Assembly: GCA_937902285.1 (NCBI GenBank)
Contig: CALGTB010000084.1
Location: 1-17,470 of the forward strand
Origin: an uncultured Actinomycetes bacterium
GTDB lineage: Bacteria > Actinomycetota > Actinomycetes > S36-B12
Length of the DNA: 17,470 nt
Direction of reading: 5' to 3'
The position numbers and the translations under genes were made by a program. Positions within the stretch are counted from its first letter, which is position 1, and every line of letters starts with the position of its first letter. The notes under the pieces are model-generated. The model saw only the letters and a list, made by a program, of their open reading frames with translations. It had not been told where the DNA came from and did not search any database. Positions 6,894 through 15,779 of this stretch are shown in pieces.

Positions 6894-7472
6894 TCAGGCC
6901 CGCCCGTCCTGCGCGCACCGAGGGTCGGGCGGCTCGGGCGCCGGGTCGCCGGCCAGCCGGCCGTGCACGTGCTCGTCGTGACGGATCCCCCAGCCATCGA
7001 GGTACGACGAGCGCAGGGTGCCCTCGAGGGCGAAGCCGGCCGCGGTGGCGACGCGGCACGAGGCGACGTTGTCGACGGCGTGCACCAGCTGGAGGCGGGC
7101 GAGGCCGAGCGCCTCGAACGCCCACGCGGACGCCGCAGCGACCGTGGTGCGTGCGATCCCGCGCGAGCGATGGCCGGGCGCGACCCGGTAGCCGATCCCG
7201 GCAGCGGCGTGGTCGGCATCGATGTCGAACACCGAGACGGTCGCCACGGCCACGGGACGCGTGGCCTCGGCGACGACCCACGAGGCGTGGGAGCCCGAGC
7301 TCCAGTCGGCGCTCGACCGGCACCATGCGGCGGCCGACTCCAGGTCGTGAACGCGCATGGGGTTCCAGCGGATGACGTCGGGATCCAGGGCCAGGGCCAG
7401 TACCGCCGCCGCGTCGTCCTCGGCCGGCCGGCGCAGGACGAGGCCTCCCACGGCGATGACGTCGCTCGTCAT
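6894..7472 (-). CDS. GNAT family N-acetyltransferase (RimJ/RimL-like)
   Basis: This 192-residue protein starts with LVLRRPAEDDAAAVLALA and contains the acetyl-CoA-binding motif A as VAPGHRSRGIARTTV (R-x-x-G-x-A). It continues with WAFEALGLARLQLVHAVDNV, then CRVATAAGFALEGTLR, and the terminal YLDGWGIRHDEHVHGRL typical of RimJ/RimL-type enzymes that acetylate protein N-termini or small amines. The substrate is unknown. Its ATG at 7472 overlaps the stop of the upstream GNAT-LuxR gene as ATGA, so the two are translationally coupled, suggesting related or regulated function. A short acidic, proline-rich tail follows the domain. It resembles the upstream GNAT domain only at family level. Confidence 0.9.
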   Translation of the reverse strand: MTSDVIAVGGLVLRRPAEDDAAAVLALALDPDVIRWNPMRVHDLESAAAWCRSSADWSSGSHASWVVAEATRPVAVATVSVFDIDADHAAAGIGYRVAPGHRSRGIARTTVAAASAWAFEALGLARLQLVHAVDNVASCRVATAAGFALEGTLRSSYLDGWGIRHDEHVHGRLAGDPAPEPPDPRCAQDGRA

Positions 7473-8266
7473 GAGCCCATCGACGTCAGGCCCTGGCGCA
7501 GCCCGATGACGACCGCCTCCGAGCGGGACTTCGCCTGCAGCTTCTCGAGGATGCTGCGGACGTGGTTCTTGACCGTGTTCTCGCTGATCCCCAGGTCGGC
7601 GGCGATGTCGCGGTTCGACCGCCCCAGCGTGAGCTGCCTCAGCACGTCGAGCTCGCGACGGGTCAGCTCCGGACCCAGGTAGCGGCTGCGCCCGTCGCCC
7701 AGGCGCACGGCGGCCGCGAGGTCGTCGGGCATGAGGGTGCCGATCCAGGAGTCGCGGCGCTCGCCGCGCTGGGCGCCGTAGCCCCGGAACACGTGATCGG
7801 AGATCTGGAACCCGACCCTGCGTGCCGTGTGCCGGGAGGCCTCGTTGCCCACGAAGGCGTACCACGTGACGGCCTGCACGCCCAGGGTCGAGAACGCCCA
7901 GGCGCACACGAGGCGCAGCGCCCGAGCGGCGTGCCCGTGGCCGCGCGCCCAGGGGGCCAGCAGGTAGCCGACCTCCGCGCCGCCCTCGCCGTCGGGGCGG
8001 AGGTCGATGTTGCCTCCCCAGCGGTCGGACGGGGGGACCGTGACCGCCCAGGTCGGGTACGCCCACCAGGCCTCGGGGGTGGGCCGCTTGGCCAGCCACT
8101 CGTCGGCGTCCGCCCGGGCGTACGGGACGGGGATGGTCGTCCACAGCTGGTTCTGGGGGTCCTGGCAGCCGAGGGTGATGTCGTCGCCGTCGTCGGCGCG
8201 GGGCGCACGAAGGGTCACCACCCCGTCGCTGAGGACGGGGGGCGGCGTGGTGACTGCCGACGGCAT
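7469..8266 (-). CDS. GNAT acetyltransferase domain fused to a C-terminal LuxR-type HTH
   Basis: Two domains are visible, numbered from the longer possible start. A GNAT fold covers about residues 22-185, with VGYLLAPWARGHGHAARAL as motif A and NEASRHTARRVGFQ as the following segment. A GerE/LuxR helix-turn-helix covers about 207-268 (LTRRELDVLRQLTLGRSNRD, then ISENTVKNHVRSILEKL). The recognition helix and the conserved E of TRRELDVL are intact. The protein could be a transcription factor whose GNAT domain senses or uses acetyl-CoA, or an acetyltransferase targeted to DNA; neither is shown. The ATG at 8266 starts shortly before the GNAT domain; ATG 8290 would add eight residues. Neither has a Shine-Dalgarno. 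It is coupled by ATGA to the next GNAT gene and divergent from secA. Confidence 0.85.
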   Translation of the reverse strand: MPSAVTTPPPVLSDGVVTLRAPRADDGDDITLGCQDPQNQLWTTIPVPYARADADEWLAKRPTPEAWWAYPTWAVTVPPSDRWGGNIDLRPDGEGGAEVGYLLAPWARGHGHAARALRLVCAWAFSTLGVQAVTWYAFVGNEASRHTARRVGFQISDHVFRGYGAQRGERRDSWIGTLMPDDLAAAVRLGDGRSRYLGPELTRRELDVLRQLTLGRSNRDIAADLGISENTVKNHVRSILEKLQAKSRSEAVVIGLRQGLTSMGS

Positions 8267-8287
8267 GGGAGGCAGTCTGGCACCGGG

Positions 8288-8298
8288 CATCTACGATG
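8288..8298. promoter_or_regulatory. secA -10 box inside a short inverted repeat
   Basis: TACGAT at 8292-8297 matches TAnnnT on the plus strand and would give secA a leader of about 75 bases. It sits in CATCTACGATG, whose arms CATC/GATG are inverted repeats, between the divergent acetyltransferase-regulator gene and secA. No clear -35 is visible. A role as operator for the LuxR-type protein is speculation. Confidence 0.35.
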
Positions 8299-8377
8299 GG
8301 GGGACTGGCCACACCGGCCGGTGCAGATCGCGTGCCCGTGGTGGGCCGTCGCGTCCCGATGGAAAGGTCGCATCGCT

Positions 8378-11221
<2,844 letters not shown>

Positions 11222-11239
11222 CCGAGAACGGGACGACAG

Positions 11240-11251
11240 CGCCCTAGGGCG
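11240..11251. repeat. 12-bp perfect palindrome between secA and the L,D-transpeptidase gene
   Basis: CGCCCTAGGGCG is fully self-complementary and contains the minus-strand stop codon (TAG, 11246-11244) of the transpeptidase gene. It occupies most of the 22-base convergent gap after secA. With no loop and no T-run it is a poor intrinsic terminator as written, so it may be a protein site or chance. Confidence 0.4.
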
Positions 11252-12020
11252 ACGGCAGCACGACCACGCGGTCGCCGACATCGGCGAACCGGTAGACGTG
11301 GGCGGCAGCCTTCTCCGAGAGGCGCACACAGCCTCCGCGGGCGATCGCGAGGCCGAGCTCCTTGATGGAGTGCATTGGCGTGCCGTCGTAGTAGCGGGGG
11401 ATCGCATGCAGGCCGATCGAGGCCTTCGTGTCGGGCCCCCAGGCGAAGCGCACCATGTGGTTGAAGGTCACCTTCGAGAACGGGTTCGAGCTCTGAGGCG
11501 ACTTCGAGTAGATGCGGTAGACGCCCTTGGCGGGACGGTCGAACCGACCCACCACCGGATAGCGGGCCACGACCTCGTCGCGCTTGTTGATCAGCCAGAC
11601 GGTCATGAGCGCCTTGTCGTAGACGACCCGCTTGCCGTGGTGCTTGCGGTCCCTCGGGAACTCGGGCACGTTGCGCGCCTTGCGCGTGGCGCTGGCCGGC
11701 TTCGGCTTCTTCGGCTTGGCGGGCTTCGCGACGGTGATGCTGGCATCCGCGGGCGCCGCGGGATCGGTGCCCGATGCTGCGGCGGGCGTGGCCGAGGCCT
11801 CGCTGTCGTCGGCGTGCACCGCGGCTGCGGGGACGGGCGTCACGTCGGCTGCCGCCATCGAGGGCAGCAGGGCGACCGTCAGCAGGCCCAGCGCGGCCGC
11901 GCCGGCGATGATGCCGGAGGCGAGGCGGTGCCGGGAGACGACGGCGCCGGCAGACCGTCCCGCGGCCTCCGCGTGGGCGGCGGCACGGGACAGCGGGGAC
12001 TCGGGGGGCGGGGAAGCCAT
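11244..12020 (-). CDS. L,D-transpeptidase (YkuD domain), membrane-anchored or secreted
   Basis: This 258-residue protein has a positively charged N-terminus, one hydrophobic segment (about 33-54) ending in SMAAADV that serves as signal peptide or anchor, an Ala/Asp/Ser-rich stretch, and a Lys/Pro-rich stretch (KPAKPKKPKP). A YkuD catalytic domain covers about 128-258. It would form 3-3 peptidoglycan cross-links or attach proteins to the wall, outside the membrane. The catalytic pair is H205 (GLHAIP) and C231 in ARGGCVRL. The usual S-H-G-C reads R-G-G-C here, a variant, although the Cys and following Arg are kept. The start is ATG 12020 with only a weak AGTAGG upstream; the open frame upstream is shadow sequence. 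Confidence 0.88.
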   Translation of the reverse strand: MASPPPESPLSRAAAHAEAAGRSAGAVVSRHRLASGIIAGAAALGLLTVALLPSMAAADVTPVPAAAVHADDSEASATPAAASGTDPAAPADASITVAKPAKPKKPKPASATRKARNVPEFPRDRKHHGKRVVYDKALMTVWLINKRDEVVARYPVVGRFDRPAKGVYRIYSKSPQSSNPFSKVTFNHMVRFAWGPDTKASIGLHAIPRYYDGTPMHSIKELGLAIARGGCVRLSEKAAAHVYRFADVGDRVVVLPSP

Positions 12021-12070
12021 GTGCCTACTGTCCACCACGGCCCCCGCTGACGCTGAGCCGACTCGCCGAG

Positions 12071-12604
12071 TCAGCGCAGGTCGATGACGGTGGCCTGCCA
12101 CCGGTCGGCCCGGGCCTCGATGCGGAAGGCGATCGCCTGGGCGCGCTGGCCCCCCACGAGCACGGCGGACGCCTCGATAATCCCGGGAGCCACCGCGCAG
12201 ACGCGCACGGCCCGTACGGTCCGCGCCCGAGGGGTGCCCCGCTGGGCGCGGGCCGAGGGGTGACGGGCCATCGCGGCGGCCCGGGCGCCGAGCCGGGCCA
12301 GCTCGTCGCGGGCGACCCAGCGGGTGAGCTGCGCCACCGGGCGCCCTCCCGCCATCACCTCCGACACGGCCTGGGCGAGCATGGCGACCCACTGGCGTGC
12401 GTCGGGCAGTGCGGCCATGGCCTGGACGTCGTCGGCCGGCCCGTCTCCGACGATGCGCAGCGCCGGCGGCAGCCCCGGGATCGCCGGTACGCCGGGAGTC
12501 ACCTCCCACTCGAGCGCCAGAGGCAGCTGGTCAGGATCCGGACTCCCCGGCACGGCGTGCAGCACGGGTCGGCGGGGCGACGGGACAGGCTCGTTCTCGG
12601 ACAT
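12071..12604 (-). CDS. Rv3235 family protein
   Basis: This 177-residue protein looks like the actinobacterial Rv3235 family, which has no known function. A low-complexity N-terminus (about 1-60, Pro-rich) precedes an alpha/beta domain with ARQWVAMLAQAVSEVMAGGR, PVAQLTRWVARDELARL and the C-terminal strands VRVCAVAPGIIEASAVL, AQAIAFRIEARADRWQATVI. It appears cytoplasmic, with no signal or membrane segment. In other actinobacteria relatives occur near secA and the SAF/ParA-like genes, as here. The start is ATG 12604; there is no clear Shine-Dalgarno, and GTG 12619 in frame would add five residues. The assignment rests on the C-terminal pattern and genomic position. Confidence 0.75.
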   Translation of the reverse strand: MSENEPVPSPRRPVLHAVPGSPDPDQLPLALEWEVTPGVPAIPGLPPALRIVGDGPADDVQAMAALPDARQWVAMLAQAVSEVMAGGRPVAQLTRWVARDELARLGARAAAMARHPSARAQRGTPRARTVRAVRVCAVAPGIIEASAVLVGGQRAQAIAFRIEARADRWQATVIDLR

Positions 12605-12903
12605 GGTTCGGACGCTCACGGCACGGCTTTCTCGAGATCGGATGGAAGGAGTGCTCCGACCTGCTGGTGATCGGCTTCCGCGCCGGGGGTTCGCGGTGGA
12701 TACGTGCGTTTGCTTGCGTTTGCCTTTGTATGGCACGCATCCAGATGCTGTCAAGGGGTCCGCTGCACCGGTGGACAGCCCTCGTCGGAGGCAGTGTGCC
12801 CAGCCCCGGCATCCGCCAAACATCGTCGTCGAAGGCGTCGCCGGCACCCCCCGGTCACGGGCCTCGTGGTTTGGGGCGGGCCGGATCTGGGCATGACGGC
12901 TCC
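12605..12903. promoter_or_regulatory. 299-bp gene-free divergent intergenic region
   Basis: This is the longest non-coding stretch in the window. It lies between divergently transcribed genes and should carry both promoters. Its centre (about 12700-12732) is T-rich on the plus strand compared with the surroundings. No unambiguous -35/-10 pair, rRNA, tRNA or riboswitch structure is visible. The plus-strand frame that becomes the 173-residue protein stays open here, with ATG at 12730, but the encoded upstream sequence is Arg/Ser/Pro-rich and does not look like protein. Confidence 0.6.
12705..12723. repeat. Direct repeat TGCGTTTGC x2 with 10-bp period
   Basis: TGCGTTTGC occurs at 12705-12713 and again at 12715-12723, separated by one base, giving a repeat distance of 10 bp, about one helical turn. 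A weaker third copy (GCCTTTG, 12722-12728) overlaps the end. Such same-face direct repeats suit a tandemly binding regulator, but no binding protein is established. Confidence 0.5.
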
Positions 12904-13425
12904 ATGACCCCGACCGACGACAGCTGGCAGTTCCACCTTTCGATGATGCAGTCCGAGCCGACGACGCCACTGCGGGCCGAGGCGTTCGAGGTGTTCATGG
13001 CCGAGGCCGCCCGGGTGCGGCTTCACGAGCGCTGCGGACCCGCGCGCGTGCACATGAGGTCGGGCACCGTGATCGCCGGCGAGCTCGCGTCGCCCGCCGA
13101 CGGTGCGGTCGAGGGGCATGTCCTGCTCGTCGACGATGAGGGGCGGCACATGCTCCTCCCCGTGGCGTCGGTGTCGGCCGTGGTCGGGGCGTCCGTCGCG
13201 CTGCGCGACGAGTCGACGAGACGTCGAGCCCGGTCCTTCGCCTCATGCCTGCGCGACTGCTGGGCGGCCGGTGAGCGGCTGCGCGTCCTCCTCGAGGACG
13301 GTCGCTGGATCGACGGCGTGATCGCCCTGGTGGCGTCCGATCACGTCGAGCTCAGCGTGGGGGACGAGCGGTGGGTCATCCCGTTCGTCGCAGGCCAGGC
13401 GTGGGACGTGGGCCGGGCCGCCTGA
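12904..13425 (+). CDS. Hypothetical protein with two similar beta-barrel-like repeats
   Basis: I do not recognise a named family. The 173-residue protein is soluble, with a helical N-terminal part (about 1-45; LRAEAFEVFMAEAARVRLHE). It contains two similar segments, about 48-95 (RVHMRSGTVIAGEL, then GHVLLVDDEGRHMLLPVASV) and 126-170 (RVLLEDGRWIDGVI, then DHVELSVGDERWVIPFV). Each has the short-strand pattern of a small SH3- or Sm-like barrel. A helical linker with RRRARSFASCLRDCW joins them. ATG 12904 is chosen because upstream codons are not protein-like; no good Shine-Dalgarno is present, and a five-codon mini-ORF overlaps this start. It is convergent with the HTH gene 20 bases beyond its stop. 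Confidence 0.65.
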   Translation: MTPTDDSWQFHLSMMQSEPTTPLRAEAFEVFMAEAARVRLHERCGPARVHMRSGTVIAGELASPADGAVEGHVLLVDDEGRHMLLPVASVSAVVGASVALRDESTRRRARSFASCLRDCWAAGERLRVLLEDGRWIDGVIALVASDHVELSVGDERWVIPFVAGQAWDVGRAA

Positions 13426-13431
13426 CGCGGC
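13417..13431. terminator. Possible short hairpin between convergent genes
   Basis: GCCGC (13417-13421) and GCGGC (13427-13431) can pair around a five-base loop that contains the plus-strand stop codon. CCGCC and GGCGG (13437-13441) offer a competing fold. There is no T-run, so a terminator role for the two convergent genes is only tentative. Confidence 0.25.
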
Positions 13432-13445
13432 GCTGAGGCGGACGC

Positions 13446-13676
13446 TCAGGCCTCGTCGTCGACCGAGCCGAACGGATGCGCCTGGACGAACTCGCGGGTC
13501 TGCGCGTACTTGCGGGCGATGAACTCCTCGAGCGCGGAGTCCTCGACCCGCCACTGGCCGCGCCCGCCGATCTTGATCGCCGGGAGGTCACCACTGCGCA
13601 CGAGTGCGTAGGTCTGTGCCGCGGAGATGTTCAGCGTCTCGGCGACGTCGGCGAGGGTGAGGAAGCGGGGTGCCAC
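13446..13676 (-). CDS. Small helix-turn-helix DNA-binding protein (AlpA/excisionase, MerR-like HTH_17)
   Basis: This 76-residue protein has one winged-HTH-like domain: FLTLADVAETLNISAAQTYA, then LVRSGDLPAIKIGGRGQWRV and EDSALEEFIARK. This is the helix-turn-helix_17 (excisionase/MerR-like) pattern, with the GGRGQWRV wing intact. A short acidic C-terminus follows. Despite the family name there is no phage or integrase context, so it is more likely a chromosomal regulator or nucleoid-type protein, perhaps of the neighbouring SAF/ParA-like genes. GTG 13676 is the probable start because the domain begins immediately after it; no Shine-Dalgarno is visible, and the frame is open far upstream as antisense of the SAF gene. 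Confidence 0.85.
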   Translation of the reverse strand: MAPRFLTLADVAETLNISAAQTYALVRSGDLPAIKIGGRGQWRVEDSALEEFIARKYAQTREFVQAHPFGSVDDEA

Positions 13677-13794
13677 GGTCCGATGGTGCCAAACCGCACG
13701 ATCATCCGCAGGGACCGGGGCTGCCTGTGGACAGCCGTTCGCGATCCTCCGGCGTTCGGGTGATGCTGGCCGCCTCATCGAGCGGGGGGTGGCC

Positions 13795-14517
13795 ATGGCG
13801 GGCGGACGAGGACGGACGCGGGAGTCTGCGGAGTCGTTGGCGAGGCCACCGGCGTCGCCTCCGGCCCGGCGGCTGCGTCGCGCGCGGCTGGGCGACCTGC
13901 GACTGTGGCTCGGCCTCGTGCTCGTGGCCGGGTCGATGCTCGTGGGCGCCCGGCTCATGGGAGCAGACGACGACACCGTCGTGGTGCTGCGCGCCACCCG
14001 CGACCTCGCAGTGGGTGCGGGCCTCGACGGGCTGGCTCCGGTACGGGTCAGCCGTGCGGCAGCGGGCGACCTCTACCTCGAGGGGCCGGCGCCCGACGGC
14101 GTGCTGCGCTGGCCGGTCCAGGCCGGGGAGCTCGTGCCTCGCTCCGCCGTGGCGAGCGGGCCTCGAGCTGACTCCCGGCTCGTGACCGTGCCGGTCGATC
14201 CCATGCATGCGCCGCCGGCCCTGCAGCGGGGGAGCCTCGTCGACGTCTGGTCGGTCCCCGGGGATCCGGAGCAGGGAGAGCCCGGTCTCGTGCTGCCGGC
14301 AGTGAGCGTCGCGGACGTGTCGACCGATGCGCTGGGCATGGGCGGGGAGCTCGCCGTGGTGCTCGACGTGCCGTCCGGGCAGGTGGCGGCCGTCGTCGAT
14401 GCGGCGCGCGGCGGGGGAGTCGACCTCGTGGCGGTTCCGGCGCGCAGCCAGTCGGCGGATGCCGGCGACGCTGCACCGAGTCCGTCGCCCGTGCCTGTGG
14501 CGGAAGGCCGGCCGTGA
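13795..14517 (+). CDS. SAF domain protein (CpaB/RcpC-like), membrane-anchored
   Basis: This 240-residue protein has a basic, Pro/Arg-rich cytoplasmic N-terminus (about 1-35), one transmembrane helix (about 36-56, LWLGLVLVAGSMLVGARLMG) and a SAF domain from about 62 to 125 (VVVLRATRDLAVGAGL, GVLRWPVQAGELVPRSAV). A further beta-rich region (VPVDPMHAPPALQRGSLVDV) resembles CpaB/RcpC proteins of Tad/Flp pilus systems. It should be exposed outside the membrane, perhaps binding sugar or peptidoglycan. The stop overlaps the start of the ATPase gene as GTGA, supporting a functional pair. ATG 13795 is used; GTG 13789 is a close alternative. No other pilus genes are visible. Confidence 0.8.
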   Translation: MAGGRGRTRESAESLARPPASPPARRLRRARLGDLRLWLGLVLVAGSMLVGARLMGADDDTVVVLRATRDLAVGAGLDGLAPVRVSRAAAGDLYLEGPAPDGVLRWPVQAGELVPRSAVASGPRADSRLVTVPVDPMHAPPALQRGSLVDVWSVPGDPEQGEPGLVLPAVSVADVSTDALGMGGELAVVLDVPSGQVAAVVDAARGGGVDLVAVPARSQSADAGDAAPSPSPVPVAEGRP

Positions 14518-15749
14518 TCGACGTCGTGCTCGCCGCTCCGGACGTCGCCCAGGAGCCCGACCTGGTGGTGGCCGCGTCCGGGTGCGGGGTCCGCGTCCTG
14601 CGTCGCTGCGTGGATGCGGTCGACCTGCTGGCGGCGGCGGCCATCGATCCCGACGTGACCGTGGTGCTCTCCGCCGGGCTGCCCCGGCTGTCATCGGACG
14701 CTGTCCGTGGCCTCGGCACGGAACGGCGGATCGTGGGACTGGCCGCGGATCCGCTCGACGCGACGTCCCTGTCCGGTCGCGGGATCCGGCTCGTGGTGCC
14801 CGTCGAGCCCACCGCCGCGTCGACGTGGAGCGCGGTGCGGTCGGCCCTGAGCGGGGCTGCGCCTCCCGCACGACCGGAGCCGGGCGTGGGCGCCGACGCG
14901 GCAGGGGTCTGGACCACGGGGGTGTGGGACCCGGGCGATCCGAGCGTGGTCGCGGCCCCCGATCCCCATCCGGGACGGCTGGTGGCGGTGTGGGGTCCCT
15001 CCGGTGCGCCGGGCCGCACCACCGTGGCCATCGGGCTGGCGGAGGCGCTCGCCGAGTCGGGACGACGGGTCTGCCTCGTCGACGCCGATACCTACGCGCC
15101 CTCGGTGGCCGCGGCACTCGGCCTCGTCGACGACCCGGGAGGCGGGCTCGCCCGGGCCTGCCGGCAGGCGGACACGGGCCTTCTCGACGCACCGGCGCTG
15201 GCGTCGTCGGCTCGCCGGGTGCGGGGCGAGTGGCACGTGCTCACGGGGCTGACGCGGGCCGATCGGTGGGGTGACCTGGCAGCCAGCGCGCTCGACACCG
15301 TCTGGCAGTGCGCTCAGGCGGCCTTCGACGTCACGGTCGTCGACGTCGGGTTCTGCCTCGAGGACGACGACGCCCCCGCCGCCTGGGCACGCCGCCGGAA
15401 CGCGGCGGCCGTGACCGCGGTGGCGTCCGCCGACCGACTGGTGGCCGTGGCCGACGCCTCGTCCGCCGGGGCGGCCCGGCTGGTCGCGGCCTGGCCGGGG
15501 CTCGCCGGCGCTGCCGGGGCGACGCGGACCACGGTGGTGCGCAACCGGTCGGGGCGGCGATCGGCGGGCTCAGGCTGGGATGACGCCCTCCGCGAGTTCG
15601 GCATCGGGGCCGCCGTGCGTCCCCTTCCGGCCGACGCCCGGACCCTCGACTCGTGCTGGTCGCGCGGCAGGAGCCTGGGAGAGTCGGCCCGGCGCTCGCC
15701 GCTGCGGCGGGCATTAGTGCGGTTGGCCGAGGAGGTCGTGTCAGGATAG
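14514..15749 (+). CDS. CpaE/TadZ-like ParA/MinD-superfamily ATPase with variant P-loop
   Basis: This 411-residue protein has an N-terminal alpha/beta region (about 1-105) that looks like a degenerate receiver domain, as in TadZ/CpaE, without an obvious phosphoacceptor site. A Gly/Pro-rich linker and a ParA/MinD-type ATPase domain from about 155 follow. The P-loop reads WGPSGAPGRTT (160-170), with Arg168 where the Walker A Lys normally sits and no deviant signature Lys. The switch region is VDADTYAPSVAAALGL (D190, D192), and D277 lies in VTVVDVGFCLEDDD. Relatives position polar or pilus machinery. GTG 14514 is supported by GGAAGG six bases upstream. Codon 401 is a TTA leucine. It likely partners with the overlapping SAF protein. 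Confidence 0.82.
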   Translation: MIDVVLAAPDVAQEPDLVVAASGCGVRVLRRCVDAVDLLAAAAIDPDVTVVLSAGLPRLSSDAVRGLGTERRIVGLAADPLDATSLSGRGIRLVVPVEPTAASTWSAVRSALSGAAPPARPEPGVGADAAGVWTTGVWDPGDPSVVAAPDPHPGRLVAVWGPSGAPGRTTVAIGLAEALAESGRRVCLVDADTYAPSVAAALGLVDDPGGGLARACRQADTGLLDAPALASSARRVRGEWHVLTGLTRADRWGDLAASALDTVWQCAQAAFDVTVVDVGFCLEDDDAPAAWARRRNAAAVTAVASADRLVAVADASSAGAARLVAAWPGLAGAAGATRTTVVRNRSGRRSAGSGWDDALREFGIGAAVRPLPADARTLDSCWSRGRSLGESARRSPLRRALVRLAEEVVSG

Positions 15750-15779
15750 GCGGACGGCCGTGAGGGAGGTGGAACGCGC

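Noticed and set aside
5248..6981. A 577-codon plus-strand frame across lpqB and comF
   Set aside because: It crosses the end of one real gene and runs antisense to another; the composition is Arg/Gly/Ala-rich and no motif is visible.
11240..11251. The palindrome as a rho-independent terminator of secA
   Set aside because: The arms meet without a loop and no T-run follows on either strand, so it is listed only as a palindrome.
12730..12903. Upstream extension of the 173-residue protein to ATG 12730
   Set aside because: The added 58 residues are Ser/Pro/Arg-rich with no family-like pattern, and the T-rich repeat island lies immediately before, so the region looks non-coding.
13446..13676. Excisionase-like HTH as evidence of a prophage or integrative element
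   Set aside because: There is no integrase, attachment-site repeat, tRNA or phage gene nearby, and base composition matches the neighbours.
13724..13733. CTGTGGACAG resembling a DnaA box
   Set aside because: It is a single imperfect copy with similar strings elsewhere in the window; no cluster, AT-rich segment or origin-linked gene is present.
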